A stretch of DNA of 64,000 bases from an uncultured Hungatella sp. (GCA_949879795.1 CATLBR010000018.1:1-64000); one strand, 5' to 3'; shown: positions 22,067 to 30,773, counted from the stretch's first letter. Program-made: numbers and translations. The notes: generated by a model not told the origin, from the sequence alone.

Positions 22067-23137
22067 ATGGGAAAGAGAGTCACGATTCAGGATATTGCCG
22101 ACGAGCTTGGTATTTCCCGCAACACCGTCTCAAAGGCCATCAACAACACCGGCGTCCTGGCGGATGCCACCAGGGAAAAAGTATTGAAAAAGGCGATGGA
22201 TATGGGATACAAGCAGTTTTCTTATGTAACCGCCGCCAGACCGGAGAGCTCCATGCTCTCGATTCCGGTGCCGAAGGAAAAAAACGAGATCGCGGTCTTT
22301 CTTACCAACCTGGTAGGAGGCAACCATTTCGCCACAGTCATGCTGGATAAGTTTCAGAAAGAACTTGCCGGCCTGGGCTACATCGTCTCCCTGCACAGAC
22401 TGCTGGCGGAGGAACAGGACAGCCTGAAACTACCTCCGGCGTTTTCGCTGGAGAGAACCGCTGGGATTTTGTGTATCGAGATGTTCCATTATGAATATGA
22501 TAAGATGCTCTGCGGTCTGGGGCTGCCGGTTCTGTTTGTAGACGAACCGGTGACTTGCTTAAAGGAACCTCTGGAGGCGGATATGCTGTGCATGGATAAT
22601 CAATCGGGAATTTATCTGTTTATAAAGGAGATGGCTCGGAGGGGGAAGAAAAAGATTGGATTTATCGGAGAATATATGCACTGCCAGTCCTTTTTTGAGC
22701 GGTATATGGCCTACCGCGACGGCATGTACATGGCGGGGCTGTCCTGCCCGGAAGAATTCTGCCTCACAGGGAACAAGGAGGGCGTCCGCAACCCGTCTTC
22801 GGAAGATTACCGGGAATACTTAACGGAAAGGCTGCAGGGTCTCTCCAGTCTGCCGGAGGTATTCCTGTGCGCCAATGATTTTGTGGCCCTGGATGTCCTT
22901 CAAGTGTTAAGGAAACTGGGCTGCTCGGTGCCGGATGACCTGTGGCTGTGCGGATTCGACGATTCCCCTGAATCAAAGATTGTCACTCCCCCGCTTACCA
23001 CGATCCACATACACAGCCAGATCATAGGCTTCTCCGCCGTGAATCTGTTAATGTCCCGCATCAACGAGCCTTCTTTGAATTATCGGACTCTGCACACAGA
23101 GACCGAGCTGATCTACCGGGAATCTACCGGAGACTGA
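22067..23137 (+). CDS. LacI-family repressor of the sucrose/fructan operon
   Basis: A 356-aa protein. The N-terminal helix-turn-helix is VTIQDIADELGISRNTVSKAIN with the hinge region after residue 50, and a periplasmic-binding-protein-like ligand domain follows (FLCANDFVALDVLQ, WLCGFDDSPES, TTIHIHSQ). It is divergent from the importer operon and most likely binds the inverted repeats in the shared 367-bp region, released by a sugar or sugar phosphate. AAAGGAGG stands before the ATG. Confidence 0.92.
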   Translation: MGKRVTIQDIADELGISRNTVSKAINNTGVLADATREKVLKKAMDMGYKQFSYVTAARPESSMLSIPVPKEKNEIAVFLTNLVGGNHFATVMLDKFQKELAGLGYIVSLHRLLAEEQDSLKLPPAFSLERTAGILCIEMFHYEYDKMLCGLGLPVLFVDEPVTCLKEPLEADMLCMDNQSGIYLFIKEMARRGKKKIGFIGEYMHCQSFFERYMAYRDGMYMAGLSCPEEFCLTGNKEGVRNPSSEDYREYLTERLQGLSSLPEVFLCANDFVALDVLQVLRKLGCSVPDDLWLCGFDDSPESKIVTPPLTTIHIHSQIIGFSAVNLLMSRINEPSLNYRTLHTETELIYRESTGD

Positions 23138-23147
23138 CCTTTTGACA

Positions 23148-23255
23148 TTACTATGAAAGTCCGCCGCCGAAGGCGGCATGCGTTCAGGGATGCCAAACGC
23201 GCCCGCCAGACTTTCATGTGTGGTGGTGCGTCCGCAGCCGGGCGCATGAAGGTTT
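23148..23255 (+). ncRNA. Conserved structured leader/repeat element, copy A (upstream of yesL)
   Basis: About 108 nt matching the reverse complement of 52793-52902 at most positions. Possible helices: ATGAAAGTC with GACTTTCAT, enclosing a GCCGCC-GAA-GGCGGC hairpin, and GGATGC with GCGTCC further down. In copy B the last pairing is GGATGC with GCATCC, a wobble-to-Watson-Crick change. It ends 13 nt before the yesL ATG, directly at its AGGAGG, so it could act as a leader; it could also be a dispersed repeat. I do not recognise it as a named riboswitch. Confidence 0.6.
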
Positions 23256-23268
23256 AGGAGGAAATTTT

Positions 23269-23916
23269 ATGAAAAATTTATTTGAACTGGACGGACCGGT
23301 TTGGCAGTTTATTAACAAAATCGTATACAGCGTGTATCTGAATATCCTGTGGTTCATCTGCTGTATTCCCATTGTAACCGTGGGCGCGTCCACCACGGCC
23401 CTTTTCTACGTTTCCCTTAAATTGTCAAAAGATGAGGAGGGCAATGTGACAAAGGAGTTTTTCCGCTCGTTCAGAGATAATTTCAGACAGGGTACCGTGA
23501 TATGGCTGATCATGTTGGCGTTGGGGATTATCCTGGGACTTGACGGATATATTTTGTACCACATGCGGTTTGAAAATGTGTTCTGGACGCTGTGTACCGC
23601 GGTCTTCTGCGTGGCCGCGACCGCCTATGCCATTGTCTTGATGTACATCTTTCCCCTCCTGGCCAGGTTTGACAACACCACTTTGGCCATGTTTAAAAAC
23701 GCGCTGTTTATGGGTATCCGTTTTTTGTTCTGCACCGTGTTGATGGCTGTGATCTATTTCGCAATGGTGCTGGTGGTGGTCCGATTCTTCACCCCGGCGG
23801 TGATTTTCGGGGAGGGCCTGTGCGCCCTGGCCTGCTCCCGTCCGCTGTCCAATATTTTCGCGCTCTGTCAGGAGAAGACCGAGGACCATGAGAAGAGGGC
23901 CTTGGGGATGGAGTAA
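23269..23916 (+). CDS. YesL/DUF624 membrane protein
   Basis: A 215-aa membrane protein with about five hydrophobic segments and the family start LFELDGPVWQFINKI. YesL proteins are encoded next to LplABC-type oligosaccharide importers in Firmicutes; their function is unknown, possibly an importer accessory. The start is at 23269 (TTAGGAGG upstream), not 23218 as in the ORF track, which would read through the structured leader. Confidence 0.88.
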   Translation: MKNLFELDGPVWQFINKIVYSVYLNILWFICCIPIVTVGASTTALFYVSLKLSKDEEGNVTKEFFRSFRDNFRQGTVIWLIMLALGIILGLDGYILYHMRFENVFWTLCTAVFCVAATAYAIVLMYIFPLLARFDNTTLAMFKNALFMGIRFLFCTVLMAVIYFAMVLVVVRFFTPAVIFGEGLCALACSRPLSNIFALCQEKTEDHEKRALGME

Positions 23917-23925
23917 GAGTCTTTG

Positions 23926-23965
23926 GGAATCAGAAAATCCCAGTTGATGATAAAGTTAAAAATAC
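23926..23965 (+). pseudogene. Short scar resembling the UPF0175 antitoxin gene
   Basis: About 30 bp here nearly repeat the antitoxin codons for LGIRKFQL (compare 16075-16105). No other part of the antitoxin is present, and the sequence then passes into a transposase relic. Confidence 0.4.
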
Positions 23966-24012
23966 AGGGAATGACTTTTCAGGTGGTTCATTCCGGTGCG
24001 CCTAACGGATAG

Positions 24013-24288
24013 ATTGTCCGGTTCCAGTTGGACAGCGGTGTGTTTGAGACGATAGCCACATCTCTTCCAAATACGTTTACCCTGGAGGATATCCGGGAAC
24101 TGTACCATGTTAATTTTAAGATGGCGGCGGCCTTGTGCCGGGAATATTTCAGGACAGAAGGTGCAGACTATGAAAAGCTGTTAGAGGAAATCGGACGGCA
24201 TACCGTGCCGGTCAGACCAGACAGATAAAACAAACGGAACTTGAAAGCCAAAGGCTTTGCGGGCTTTACATACCGGGTGTCATCATAA
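24013..24288 (+). pseudogene. IS4-family transposase relic
   Basis: Frame starting IVRFQLDSGVFETIATSLP, then DIRELYH joined to NFKMAAALCREYF, then VPVRPDR, an in-frame TAA, and KRNLKAKGFAGFTYRV. These are the C-terminal landmarks of IS4-type DDE transposases. The catalytic Glu segment that should follow ELYH is deleted and a stop interrupts the tail, so it is inactive. A GAAGGAA/TTCCTTC hairpin just downstream (24296-24326) may belong to the element end. Confidence 0.7.
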
Positions 24289-24494
24289 CCCCGAGGGAAG
24301 GAAGATTTAAGTTTTTCCTTCCCTTTTCGTAACTTAACGTCCATACCGACTGGGGGACGCATAGAAACCATATAACAAGTACGCTCTTATATAACGATTT
24401 TTAGGGTTGAGAAGAAATAAATATTCTTCTTTCGGAATTATACAAACTATGGTATAGTTATGTATGAAACAGGATTTGTAAAGGAGAATTTACA

Positions 24495-24638
24495 ATGAAA
24501 AAAATTGGATTAGGTATTGCGATATTACTCTTTGCTATCATAATTACTCTTTGTTCATCAGGAATGGAACTGCTCTCTATTGGAATTGGGATTGCAGGAT
24601 TGATTTTTTCAATCATAGGATTTATGGAACGTAAGTAA
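24495..24638 (+). CDS. Small hydrophobic membrane protein
   Basis: A 47-aa protein not in the ORF track. AAAGGAG lies 9 nt before ATG. The sequence is almost wholly hydrophobic (two likely helices separated by SSGMEL) and ends in a basic MERK. No family recognised. A second small membrane protein follows 65 bp later on the same strand. Confidence 0.6.
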   Translation: MKKIGLGIAILLFAIIITLCSSGMELLSIGIGIAGLIFSIIGFMERK

Positions 24639-24703
24639 AATAATTTCCTATTTGTCGAGGAGTTGCAAAGAGCGAAAAATCGGAGTTTAAGGAGAATTCG
24701 TTT

Positions 24704-24871
24704 ATGAATGGTACTATACTAATTGTCATAGGGGCGATTTTACTCATATTTGCAGCAATATATCCATTTCCGCCGATATTTGCAATTCCGGGGATAATAT
24801 GGAGAATCGTTATTGGCTTACTTGGTCTTTTTTCACTTATTGCGGGTATCAAATCAGTTCGTAGACGATAA
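24704..24871 (+). CDS. Small hydrophobic membrane protein
   Basis: A 55-aa protein not in the ORF track, with AAGGAG 10 nt before ATG. It has two membrane helices separated by a proline-rich YPFPPIF turn and ends in RRR, giving positive-inside anchoring. A clear terminator follows its stop, which supports a real two-gene transcript. No function known. Confidence 0.62.
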   Translation: MNGTILIVIGAILLIFAAIYPFPPIFAIPGIIWRIVIGLLGLFSLIAGIKSVRRR

Positions 24872-24874
24872 AAA

Positions 24875-24915
24875 CCCACCTATTTGTTTTGTATATAGAA
24901 GGTGGGCTTTTTGCT
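24875..24915 (+). terminator. Rho-independent terminator
   Basis: CCCACC pairs with GGTGGG, followed by CTTTTTG; the loop is AT-rich. Confidence 0.75.
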
Positions 24916-25033
24916 TTGTCATAGAAACGATTGTCTTAATGGCATTGGGTGGCACGCTCATACTTTTGGGAGGTTCATATAATCAAAGCCGAAAACCTGG
25001 ATTTAACCGTGAGTGCCCAATAATTTTGCAAAA

Positions 25034-25558
25034 TTATTCACCTGCGATTATTACAATTTTCACAGCTTGAGTTGGATGTTCTTCATCGTCAAGTGTCCCC
25101 CGGTAACTGATCTCCACTTTATCGCCCACGGCAATCGTGGAACCTCCTTCTGCCTCATGGGCACTCTCCGTGGAATACCCTTCTAATATCGGGGCATTCT
25201 CCGTGAAAAAGTAATAGAGCATATCGTCCTCCGGAGTCCTGAGTGTAAGTATGTTTCCTTCATACTTTTCAACAATTCCTGCCATGGGATCGCCCGCTGG
25301 GATTTCTTCGGTAGGAATTTTTTCGGCTTCCGAAGCAGTTTCTCTGGTATCTTCTGTAATCTCCGGTTTTGATGATTCCGTGGTTTTTGTTTCTGTAGTT
25401 TTTACGTCTACGGTTTTTACATCCACTACTTCCTCCTGATCCGTTTGCTTCGGGGAATCATTCTCTACAGATATTTCGCCCTCTTTTGATTCCGATGAGC
25501 ATCCGATCATCCCCACAGTTAAAGCTATTATAAACACCAGTAACAATTTCCTTTTCAT
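25034..25558 (-). CDS. Secreted lipoprotein, function unknown
   Basis: 174 aa from ATG 25558 (GAGGGGAAAG upstream); the earlier ORF-track Met lies at the previous gene's stop. The signal peptide ends in a lipobox GMIGC. A Thr/Glu/Lys-rich linker with VDVKT and KTTE repeats follows (~30-90), then a compact C-terminal beta domain (IVEKYEGNILTLRT ... VGDKVEISYRG) that looks like a small OB-like barrel. It is paired with another lipoprotein gene 17 bp upstream, so they are co-expressed. No named family recognised. Confidence 0.72.
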   Translation of the reverse strand: MKRKLLLVFIIALTVGMIGCSSESKEGEISVENDSPKQTDQEEVVDVKTVDVKTTETKTTESSKPEITEDTRETASEAEKIPTEEIPAGDPMAGIVEKYEGNILTLRTPEDDMLYYFFTENAPILEGYSTESAHEAEGGSTIAVGDKVEISYRGTLDDEEHPTQAVKIVIIAGE

Positions 25559-25575
25559 AATCTTTCCCCTCGCTT

Positions 25576-26127
25576 TCAAAAGAATCGTATTTCCGTGGCA
25601 TAAAATTCATCATTTTTAAAGGTGCCCTTCATTTCAACAGACATATGTACCTTCAGATCCTGAAATCCAGCCTCTTTGTCCTCATAGCTTTCTCCATTTC
25701 CATCAGTGGTTTTTAAATAAAAACGGGTATCATCTTCCAAAATCACATGAATCAGCTGGGAATCAGGGAGATCGGCATTGGAGCTTGGAGAACTGTATGA
25801 TAAGGAACCGTCATCAAGAATTTTTACTTTTTTTTCGGCAATGAAAAATGAGTCTTCTTCAATCTTCCAGACCTTACCCAGAAAATCAGCATCAACAGCA
25901 GCAGCGACATCCGACTCCAGTACCTTCCATTTACCTGCTGCACCTTCCTGAAGACCATCCGTGTTCCCATCAATCTCTTTTGACGGCACATCATTCAATT
26001 CCTCTGATAATGTTTCGTCTGTCTGATTTTCTTCTGTTTTAGCAACAGGACCAGAACCGCACCCTGTAACCATTGTGTTCAATATACAGACAGTACCGAG
26101 TAATATCATTACTTTTTTTAGATTCAT
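25576..26127 (-). CDS. Secreted lipoprotein, function unknown
   Basis: 183 aa, with signal peptide and lipobox MVTGC, an acidic linker, then a beta-rich domain (FLGKVWKIEEDSFFIAEKKV ... VHMSVEMKGTFKNDEFYATEIRFF). The C-terminal half resembles that of the following lipoprotein in layout: a short repeated-strand domain describing a value and a metal- or ion-dependent term is common in this type, but I cannot name it. First gene of a two-gene leftward unit. Confidence 0.72.
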   Translation of the reverse strand: MNLKKVMILLGTVCILNTMVTGCGSGPVAKTEENQTDETLSEELNDVPSKEIDGNTDGLQEGAAGKWKVLESDVAAAVDADFLGKVWKIEEDSFFIAEKKVKILDDGSLSYSSPSSNADLPDSQLIHVILEDDTRFYLKTTDGNGESYEDKEAGFQDLKVHMSVEMKGTFKNDEFYATEIRFF

Positions 26128-26462
26128 AAATACCTCCTTGTTATCATAGAAATAACAAATATTATAGTTTGCCTAAATCATTTAAACAACCTATTTGTTG
26201 TGAAATGCTTATTGGGGGTAGTAAACGTCCTCAAAACTCTCTTAATGATTTATCTTTTCTGTCCAGTTTAATCCCAAATGAGGTTTAAGTCCCTGTAGCT
26301 CGGCTGCATAGCAAGCTAATACCGAGCATAGCAAGGTTGGTTTTTTAGTACCCCATAGCTTGCTGGGGGTGTTGCTGCTTTTTGTAGCGGCGGCTCTACA
26401 TTGTTTGGATAATGGATATTCAGGGGAACACCTGATAAGAGAGTGGAAGGGCAGCAGATCGG

Positions 26463-26580
26463 CAGCTTTCTCTTGAAGAGGATAAGACCTATACAGCAAT
26501 AATGTTGACAGGGGAATGGGGATCAGGGAAGACATATTATATGGCTGTGTCACGGAGTCTGACTGATGAAAATTGTTTTC
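26463..26580 (+). pseudogene. Fragment of a KAP-like P-loop NTPase gene
   Basis: About 39 codons read LEEDKTYTAIML then GEWGSGKTYYM, a Walker A motif in the exact context of KAP-type P-loop NTPases, which are often defence or membrane-linked ATPases. There is no start codon and similarity stops about 14 codons after the motif. The rest of the interval 26128-26764 shows nothing else I can identify. Confidence 0.55.
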
Positions 26581-26764
26581 TCCGCTCCGCCGGAGCTTTC
26601 TGTGTGAGACCGTAGTCTATCCTTGCGTTTTTGATTGCCATTCCAAAAAATTCATGTAAATCTTCCGCTATTCGTTCGCGTCCCAGTAAGATTGTACGAA
26701 TGAAAGGGAAAAAGCGGAATGAACTAATATTTCAGTTTCTACATGAATAAATAATTCATATGGT

Positions 26765-27658
26765 TTATGTTAAATTCAAATTCTCCTGCATCATCATCAA
26801 AAACTTTTCCGCAGGTTTGGAAAAGATCTGATATTTTTTCCAGATCATATACATTTCAATCTCAATGGACGGCGACAGGGGGCGAAACGTAAGTCTGCTG
26901 TCGCCGGAGGTATTGATAATACGGTCAAAACAGATCGCGTACCCTAAACCCTCTTCCACAAGCAGGGAGGCATTGAACAGCAGATTATAAGTCATAATGA
27001 TATCCAGTTCCGAGAGGCGGCGCTTCATCCACTGGGACATTCTGCCGCCTTCCGTTTCCTGCTGCGATATCAGCAATGGCTGGTTCCACAGGTCTTCCGG
27101 GGAGATAGACTCTTTTTCTGCCAATGGCGAATCCTTACGCATTAGGACACCCCAGATATCCTTTGACGGGAGCTTTAATACTTCATATTTCTTTGTATCC
27201 GGCGTTCCGAAGATAATACCGAAATCAATCAGTCCTCTATCCAGCTGTTCCCTGACAAAGGCAGCATTGCCGCTGGAAATATGGTAATGGATTCCGGGAT
27301 AAAGTTTTTTTAAACTTCCGGCAGCTCTTGCCAGCAGACGCATACCGTCTGTCTCTCCGGCGCCAATATAGACATCCCCGACAACCACATTGTCGGAGCA
27401 GGTAATCTCATTTTCCGTTTTTTTTACCAGATCCAGAATTTCCTCAGCCCTTTTCCGGAGTATCATTCCCTCCTCTGTCAACGTAACCTTGCGGGAGCCC
27501 TTTGTGCCCCGGATCAGGAGCTGTTTTCCCAATTCCTTTTCCATGTTTTTAATCTGTGTAGAAAGAGTAGGCTGTGAGAGATGAAGAGACTCAGCAGCCC
27601 GTATGATGCTCTGTTCTCTTGCAATGGCAAGAAAGTATTGAAGTACTCGTATTTCCAT
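26765..27658 (-). CDS. LysR-family transcriptional regulator (copy 2)
   Basis: A 297-aa protein with an N-terminal helix-turn-helix (AAESLHLSQPTLSTQ) and a co-inducer domain; paralogous to the LysR at 10926. It is divergent from the small protein at 28251, with a decayed IS30 transposase now between them. It probably controls the redox lipoprotein genes on the plus strand (28940-32092), judged by position and by the common LysR-flavodoxin-reductase grouping in clostridia. Effector unknown. Confidence 0.88.
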   Translation of the reverse strand: MEIRVLQYFLAIAREQSIIRAAESLHLSQPTLSTQIKNMEKELGKQLLIRGTKGSRKVTLTEEGMILRKRAEEILDLVKKTENEITCSDNVVVGDVYIGAGETDGMRLLARAAGSLKKLYPGIHYHISSGNAAFVREQLDRGLIDFGIIFGTPDTKKYEVLKLPSKDIWGVLMRKDSPLAEKESISPEDLWNQPLLISQQETEGGRMSQWMKRRLSELDIIMTYNLLFNASLLVEEGLGYAICFDRIINTSGDSRLTFRPLSPSIEIEMYMIWKKYQIFSKPAEKFLMMMQENLNLT

Positions 27659-27664
27659 ATTTCC

Positions 27665-28075
27665 TCCTACTTGTGAAACCTACCGGGACGAGCTGCCGGT
27701 AAGCGACCGGACCATCTATTCTTATATAGATGCCGGACTTCCGAACGCCCGAAATATCGACCTGAGGCAGAAGCTGCGCAGACCAAAGAGGAAAAAAGCG
27801 GGCCGGTATTGCGAGTGAGCCAGAAATGCCATATAGAGCGAAGCTATGAGGATTATGAATCCTATATGGAGTTCCATCCGGATGCGGCAGTCTACCAGAT
27901 GGACAGTGTGATCATCCATCCGGGAGGACGGACGATTTTGACGGTATTCTTTACGACCTGCGACCTTTAGCTGATCAGCAAATGGAAAAAATGCAGTCCG
28001 TCCTTTGTGCTGCCAATCTTTAAGGAGATTTTAGCGCAGAGGAAGAAAAAAGACAAGAAAAACCGGTCAAAAGTG
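27665..28075 (+). pseudogene. IS30-family transposase relic
   Basis: SDRTIYSYIDAGLPNARNIDLRQK (frame 1) and, after a frameshift, YEDYESYMEFHP ... VYQMDSVIIHPGG ... TILTVFFTTC, landmarks of an IS30 DDE transposase (the QMD holds the first catalytic Asp). Stops and frameshifts break it and both ends are missing. It separates LysR2 from its divergent partner gene. Confidence 0.72.
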
Positions 28076-28125
28076 TTGCATTTAGAATTTCAATCAACCC
28101 CTAAAAAATCCTATCATAAATTTCG

Positions 28126-28140
28126 ATAGTTTTCAACTAT
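28126..28140. promoter_or_regulatory. Inverted repeat, candidate LysR2 operator
   Basis: ATAGTT, 3 bp, AACTAT, followed by a very AT-rich stretch with TATATAT that could hold a -10 box for the small-protein gene. Confidence 0.4.
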
Positions 28141-28250
28141 GAAAATATATTATATATAAATATTTGCTATTTTCTTTGTGGGGATTTATAGTTAAATCAG
28201 AAATTACACCGCAAGCTGTGCGGTTATCAAATACGTTAGGGGGCGCGGGA

Positions 28251-28502
28251 ATGGCAGATATAAGAAGCAGGGAATACGTTATACAGAATCTGGAGGATGC
28301 CGGATGTGAAACAGAAATGATCCGGAATTTTCTGGGATGGTTTGATAAAGGACAGCAGGCAAAGCAGCTGGAACTGCTGGAGCATCAGAGGGAATATCTG
28401 CTCGGTAGGGTACACACGGATGAAAGAAGGATTTCCTGTCTGGATTATCTGATCTATCAGATCCAGGGAAAGACAACAGGAAAGAAAAAGGATAAAATCT
28501 AA
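28251..28502 (+). CDS. Small LysR-associated protein (copy 2), function unknown
   Basis: 83 aa from ATG 28251 (TAGGGGG upstream); the ORF-track start at 28164 has no ribosome site. It has LEDAGC near the start, a central QLELLEHQREYLL helix and CLDYLIYQI near the end, then a lysine-rich tail. It matches the layout of the protein at 11947, which is also divergent from a LysR gene. Two independent copies in the same context support a real gene and a functional link with LysR. Confidence 0.75.
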   Translation: MADIRSREYVIQNLEDAGCETEMIRNFLGWFDKGQQAKQLELLEHQREYLLGRVHTDERRISCLDYLIYQIQGKTTGKKKDKI

Positions 28503-28574
28503 GAGAAAGAGGGAACACCCTTCGGGTGTACCTATATGCCCAAAAGGCCTGCAAGAAAACAGGAAGTTGTGTGA

Positions 28575-28901
28575 TTCGAGATGATGCCGGTATGCCAAAA
28601 GAAGATTGCGGGCTGCTTGGCCTGCGAATACTGCCATACCAAAGGAGAGGGCAGATGCATCCAGCAGGACGATATGCAGGAGGTTTACCCGGTTCTCGCG
28701 GAGACAGAAATGATTGTGCTGGTATCCCCGGTAGATTCCAGGAACCGCTGCGCGAACCCTGTCATTAGATTTGCGGCGCTGATTTTAAGCGCCGGGAGTG
28801 GTGACGGTACTGCCGGGGATCCGGAGTGTTGGGGATGTAAAAAATCTGTTGGGATTTTTGACGGCATCTTCCGGGAAACGGGATTATCAATAACGAAATG
28901 A
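28575..28901 (+). pseudogene. Iron-sulfur flavoprotein / NADPH-dependent FMN reductase relic
   Basis: The frame MPVCQKKIAGCLACEYCHTKGEGRCIQQDDM and EVYPVLAETEMIVLVSPV is the conserved middle of flavodoxin-like FMN reductases, with the CxxCxxC cluster segment. The N-terminal FMN-binding part is missing and similarity is lost after SPV, so it is a fragment of about one third. A hairpin ACACCCTTCGGGTGT at 28513-28527 lies ahead of it. Confidence 0.65.
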
Positions 28902-28939
28902 AACCTATAAAGTATATAAATCCAATGGAGGAAATAAAG

Positions 28940-29824
28940 ATGAAGGTAATTGAAAATCAGACTTTTGACATGGAGCGTGCTCTTTATGGAAGCGAGAATA
29001 TGCTGGTGCAAAACTGTTCTTTTGACGGGCCGGCAGACGGAGAGAGCGCCTTCAAAGAGGGAAGGAATATCGAAGCGGCGCATTGCTTTTTCAATCTGCG
29101 CTATCCCTTCTGGCATGACCACGGGCTTTCCGTCAAGGATTCGGAAATGACGCAAGATTGCAGGGCAGCTCTCTGGTATTCCGACCATGTAGAGATCACG
29201 GATACGAAGCTGCATGGGATCAAGGCCCTCAGAGAGTGCAGCGATGTCGTAATCCGAAACTGCGACATTATTTCCCCGGAGTTCGGATGGTCCGCCAGGG
29301 GAATCCGCATGGAAGATACCACGGCGGTCAGCGAGTATTTTATGATGCGGTCAGAAGATCTGGTATTTTGTGGCGTGGAGTTTAAGGGTAAATACTCCTT
29401 CCAGTATATCAAAAACGCCACCTTTGAAAACTGCGTATTTGATACAAAGGACGCTTTCTGGCATGGGGAAAACATAACCGTGAAAGACAGCGTGGTCAAA
29501 GGGGAATATCTGGCATGGTATTCAGACGGCCTGACACTGATCCGCTGTAAAATCATCGGAACGCAGCCTTTGTGTTACTGCAAGAACCTGAAATTGGTCG
29601 ATTGTGAAATGGTGGATACGGACCTTGCTTTTGAGAAATCGGAAGTGGATGCAGTCATTACAACAAAGGTTGACAGTATCAAAAATCCACTGTCCGGCCG
29701 GATCTGTGTGCCGGAGGTGGGGGAAGTGATTATGGATGACCAACTTGCAAAAGGAGAGGTAATGATCGGCGGATTAAAAGAAGTAGAAACGACATATACC
29801 ATCCCGTCTGAAAAAACCGCCTGA
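28940..29824 (+). CDS. DUF3737 beta-helix protein
   Basis: 294 aa from ATG 28940 (GGAGG upstream). It consists of repeated short strands with a C-x-F or D-x-x-x pattern (NCSF, AHCFF, DSEM, NCDI, NCVF, RCKI, DCEM), which builds a right-handed beta-helix. DUF3737 proteins are widespread in gut Firmicutes and Bacteroidetes with no assigned function; they often sit beside flavodoxins and reductases, as here. No signal peptide, so cytoplasmic. Confidence 0.85.
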   Translation: MKVIENQTFDMERALYGSENMLVQNCSFDGPADGESAFKEGRNIEAAHCFFNLRYPFWHDHGLSVKDSEMTQDCRAALWYSDHVEITDTKLHGIKALRECSDVVIRNCDIISPEFGWSARGIRMEDTTAVSEYFMMRSEDLVFCGVEFKGKYSFQYIKNATFENCVFDTKDAFWHGENITVKDSVVKGEYLAWYSDGLTLIRCKIIGTQPLCYCKNLKLVDCEMVDTDLAFEKSEVDAVITTKVDSIKNPLSGRICVPEVGEVIMDDQLAKGEVMIGGLKEVETTYTIPSEKTA

Positions 29825-29864
29825 CGCATTGACAGTAATGAACAGTGAATGACAAGAGGTGAAT

Positions 29865-30053
29865 ATGTTTTTAAAGGGTATTCTGATCGGGTTGATATTC
29901 GGGGTGCCGGTAGGGGCTGTGGGGGCCATGACAGTACAGAGAATATGGGAGCATGGGATAAAGGCAGGGCTTCTCACAGGAATGGGTTCTTCCGTAGCGG
30001 ACTGTATCTATGCAACACTCGGAGCTTTTGGTCTGACCACAATTTCAGATTGA
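29865..30053 (+). pseudogene. Truncated LysE-family exporter
   Basis: 62 codons from ATG 29865 read FLKGILIGLIFGVPVGAVGAM and GLLTGMGSSVADCIYA, the first two membrane helices and PxGP-like signature of LysE/RhtB amino-acid exporters. A stop follows after TTISD, and only a short hydrophobic tail remains downstream, so about 140 residues are lost. Confidence 0.7.
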
Positions 30054-30126
30054 CCTTTCTGTTTGCCTTTTCCTGGCTTGCCCATATGAAATTATGTGAA
30101 AAAGTTGAATAAGGAGCAGGTATACG

Positions 30127-30666
30127 ATGGGAAAATTTTATACGGTTTTGTATCTGGCTGTCATCCTGTCTTATATGGCAGCCTGTGGAAAGAACGATAT
30201 ACAGGCTCAGACACCCAGCCGCCAGGCAGAGCCTACCACGATAGAGAGTTCCTCACAATCAAATGAAGCTGGATCTGTGCAGGAAACCAGGATAAATGAA
30301 ACGGAGGAAAATAAAGTGGCAAGTATGAATGTGAGGGTTGGTGATGTGGTATTTTCGGCGACACTGGAAGAGAATGAAGCCGTGTCTGCTCTGGTGGAAA
30401 TGATGCGGGATAGTCCTGTAGTCATCCAGATGAGCGACTATTCGGGCTTTGAAAAGGTAGGTCCTCTGGGAACAAGCCTTCCGGTAAACAACAGCCAGAT
30501 CACGACACAGGCAGGGGATATCGTCTTATACAATGGAAATCAGATCGTTATTTTCTATGGTTCCAATTCCTGGAGCTACACGAGATTGGGGCATATTGAT
30601 GATCTGATCGGTTGGGAAGATGCGCTTGGAAGTGGAGATGTTACTATGACGTTGTCTTTAGAATAA
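30127..30666 (+). CDS. Lipoprotein with cyclophilin-like domain
   Basis: 179 aa: signal peptide with lipobox YMAAC, a Ser/Glu/Thr-rich linker to ~residue 65, then a cyclophilin-like fold domain (VRVGDVVFSATLEENEA ... QMSDYSGFEKVGPLG ... GDIVLYNGNQIVIFYGSNSWSYTRLG). Cytosolic versions of this domain are frequent next to aldo/keto reductases and flavodoxins in clostridia. Here it is tethered to the outer face of the membrane. Prolyl isomerase activity is not established for this subfamily. First of three successive lipoprotein genes. Confidence 0.85.
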   Translation: MGKFYTVLYLAVILSYMAACGKNDIQAQTPSRQAEPTTIESSSQSNEAGSVQETRINETEENKVASMNVRVGDVVFSATLEENEAVSALVEMMRDSPVVIQMSDYSGFEKVGPLGTSLPVNNSQITTQAGDIVLYNGNQIVIFYGSNSWSYTRLGHIDDLIGWEDALGSGDVTMTLSLE

Positions 30667-30773
30667 ATCGATAGTACATGGTCGTCCTTGAAACAGAAAA
30701 AATGTCTTGAAAATGTGAGGCGATCCGGCAAAAGTATTGAAAAAGGTCACTTTAAAAGAGAGGAGGGAGCAGG

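Noticed and set aside
24813-25070. 85-aa plus-strand ORF
   Set aside because: Crosses a clear terminator and overlaps the end of a lipoprotein gene; no start signal.
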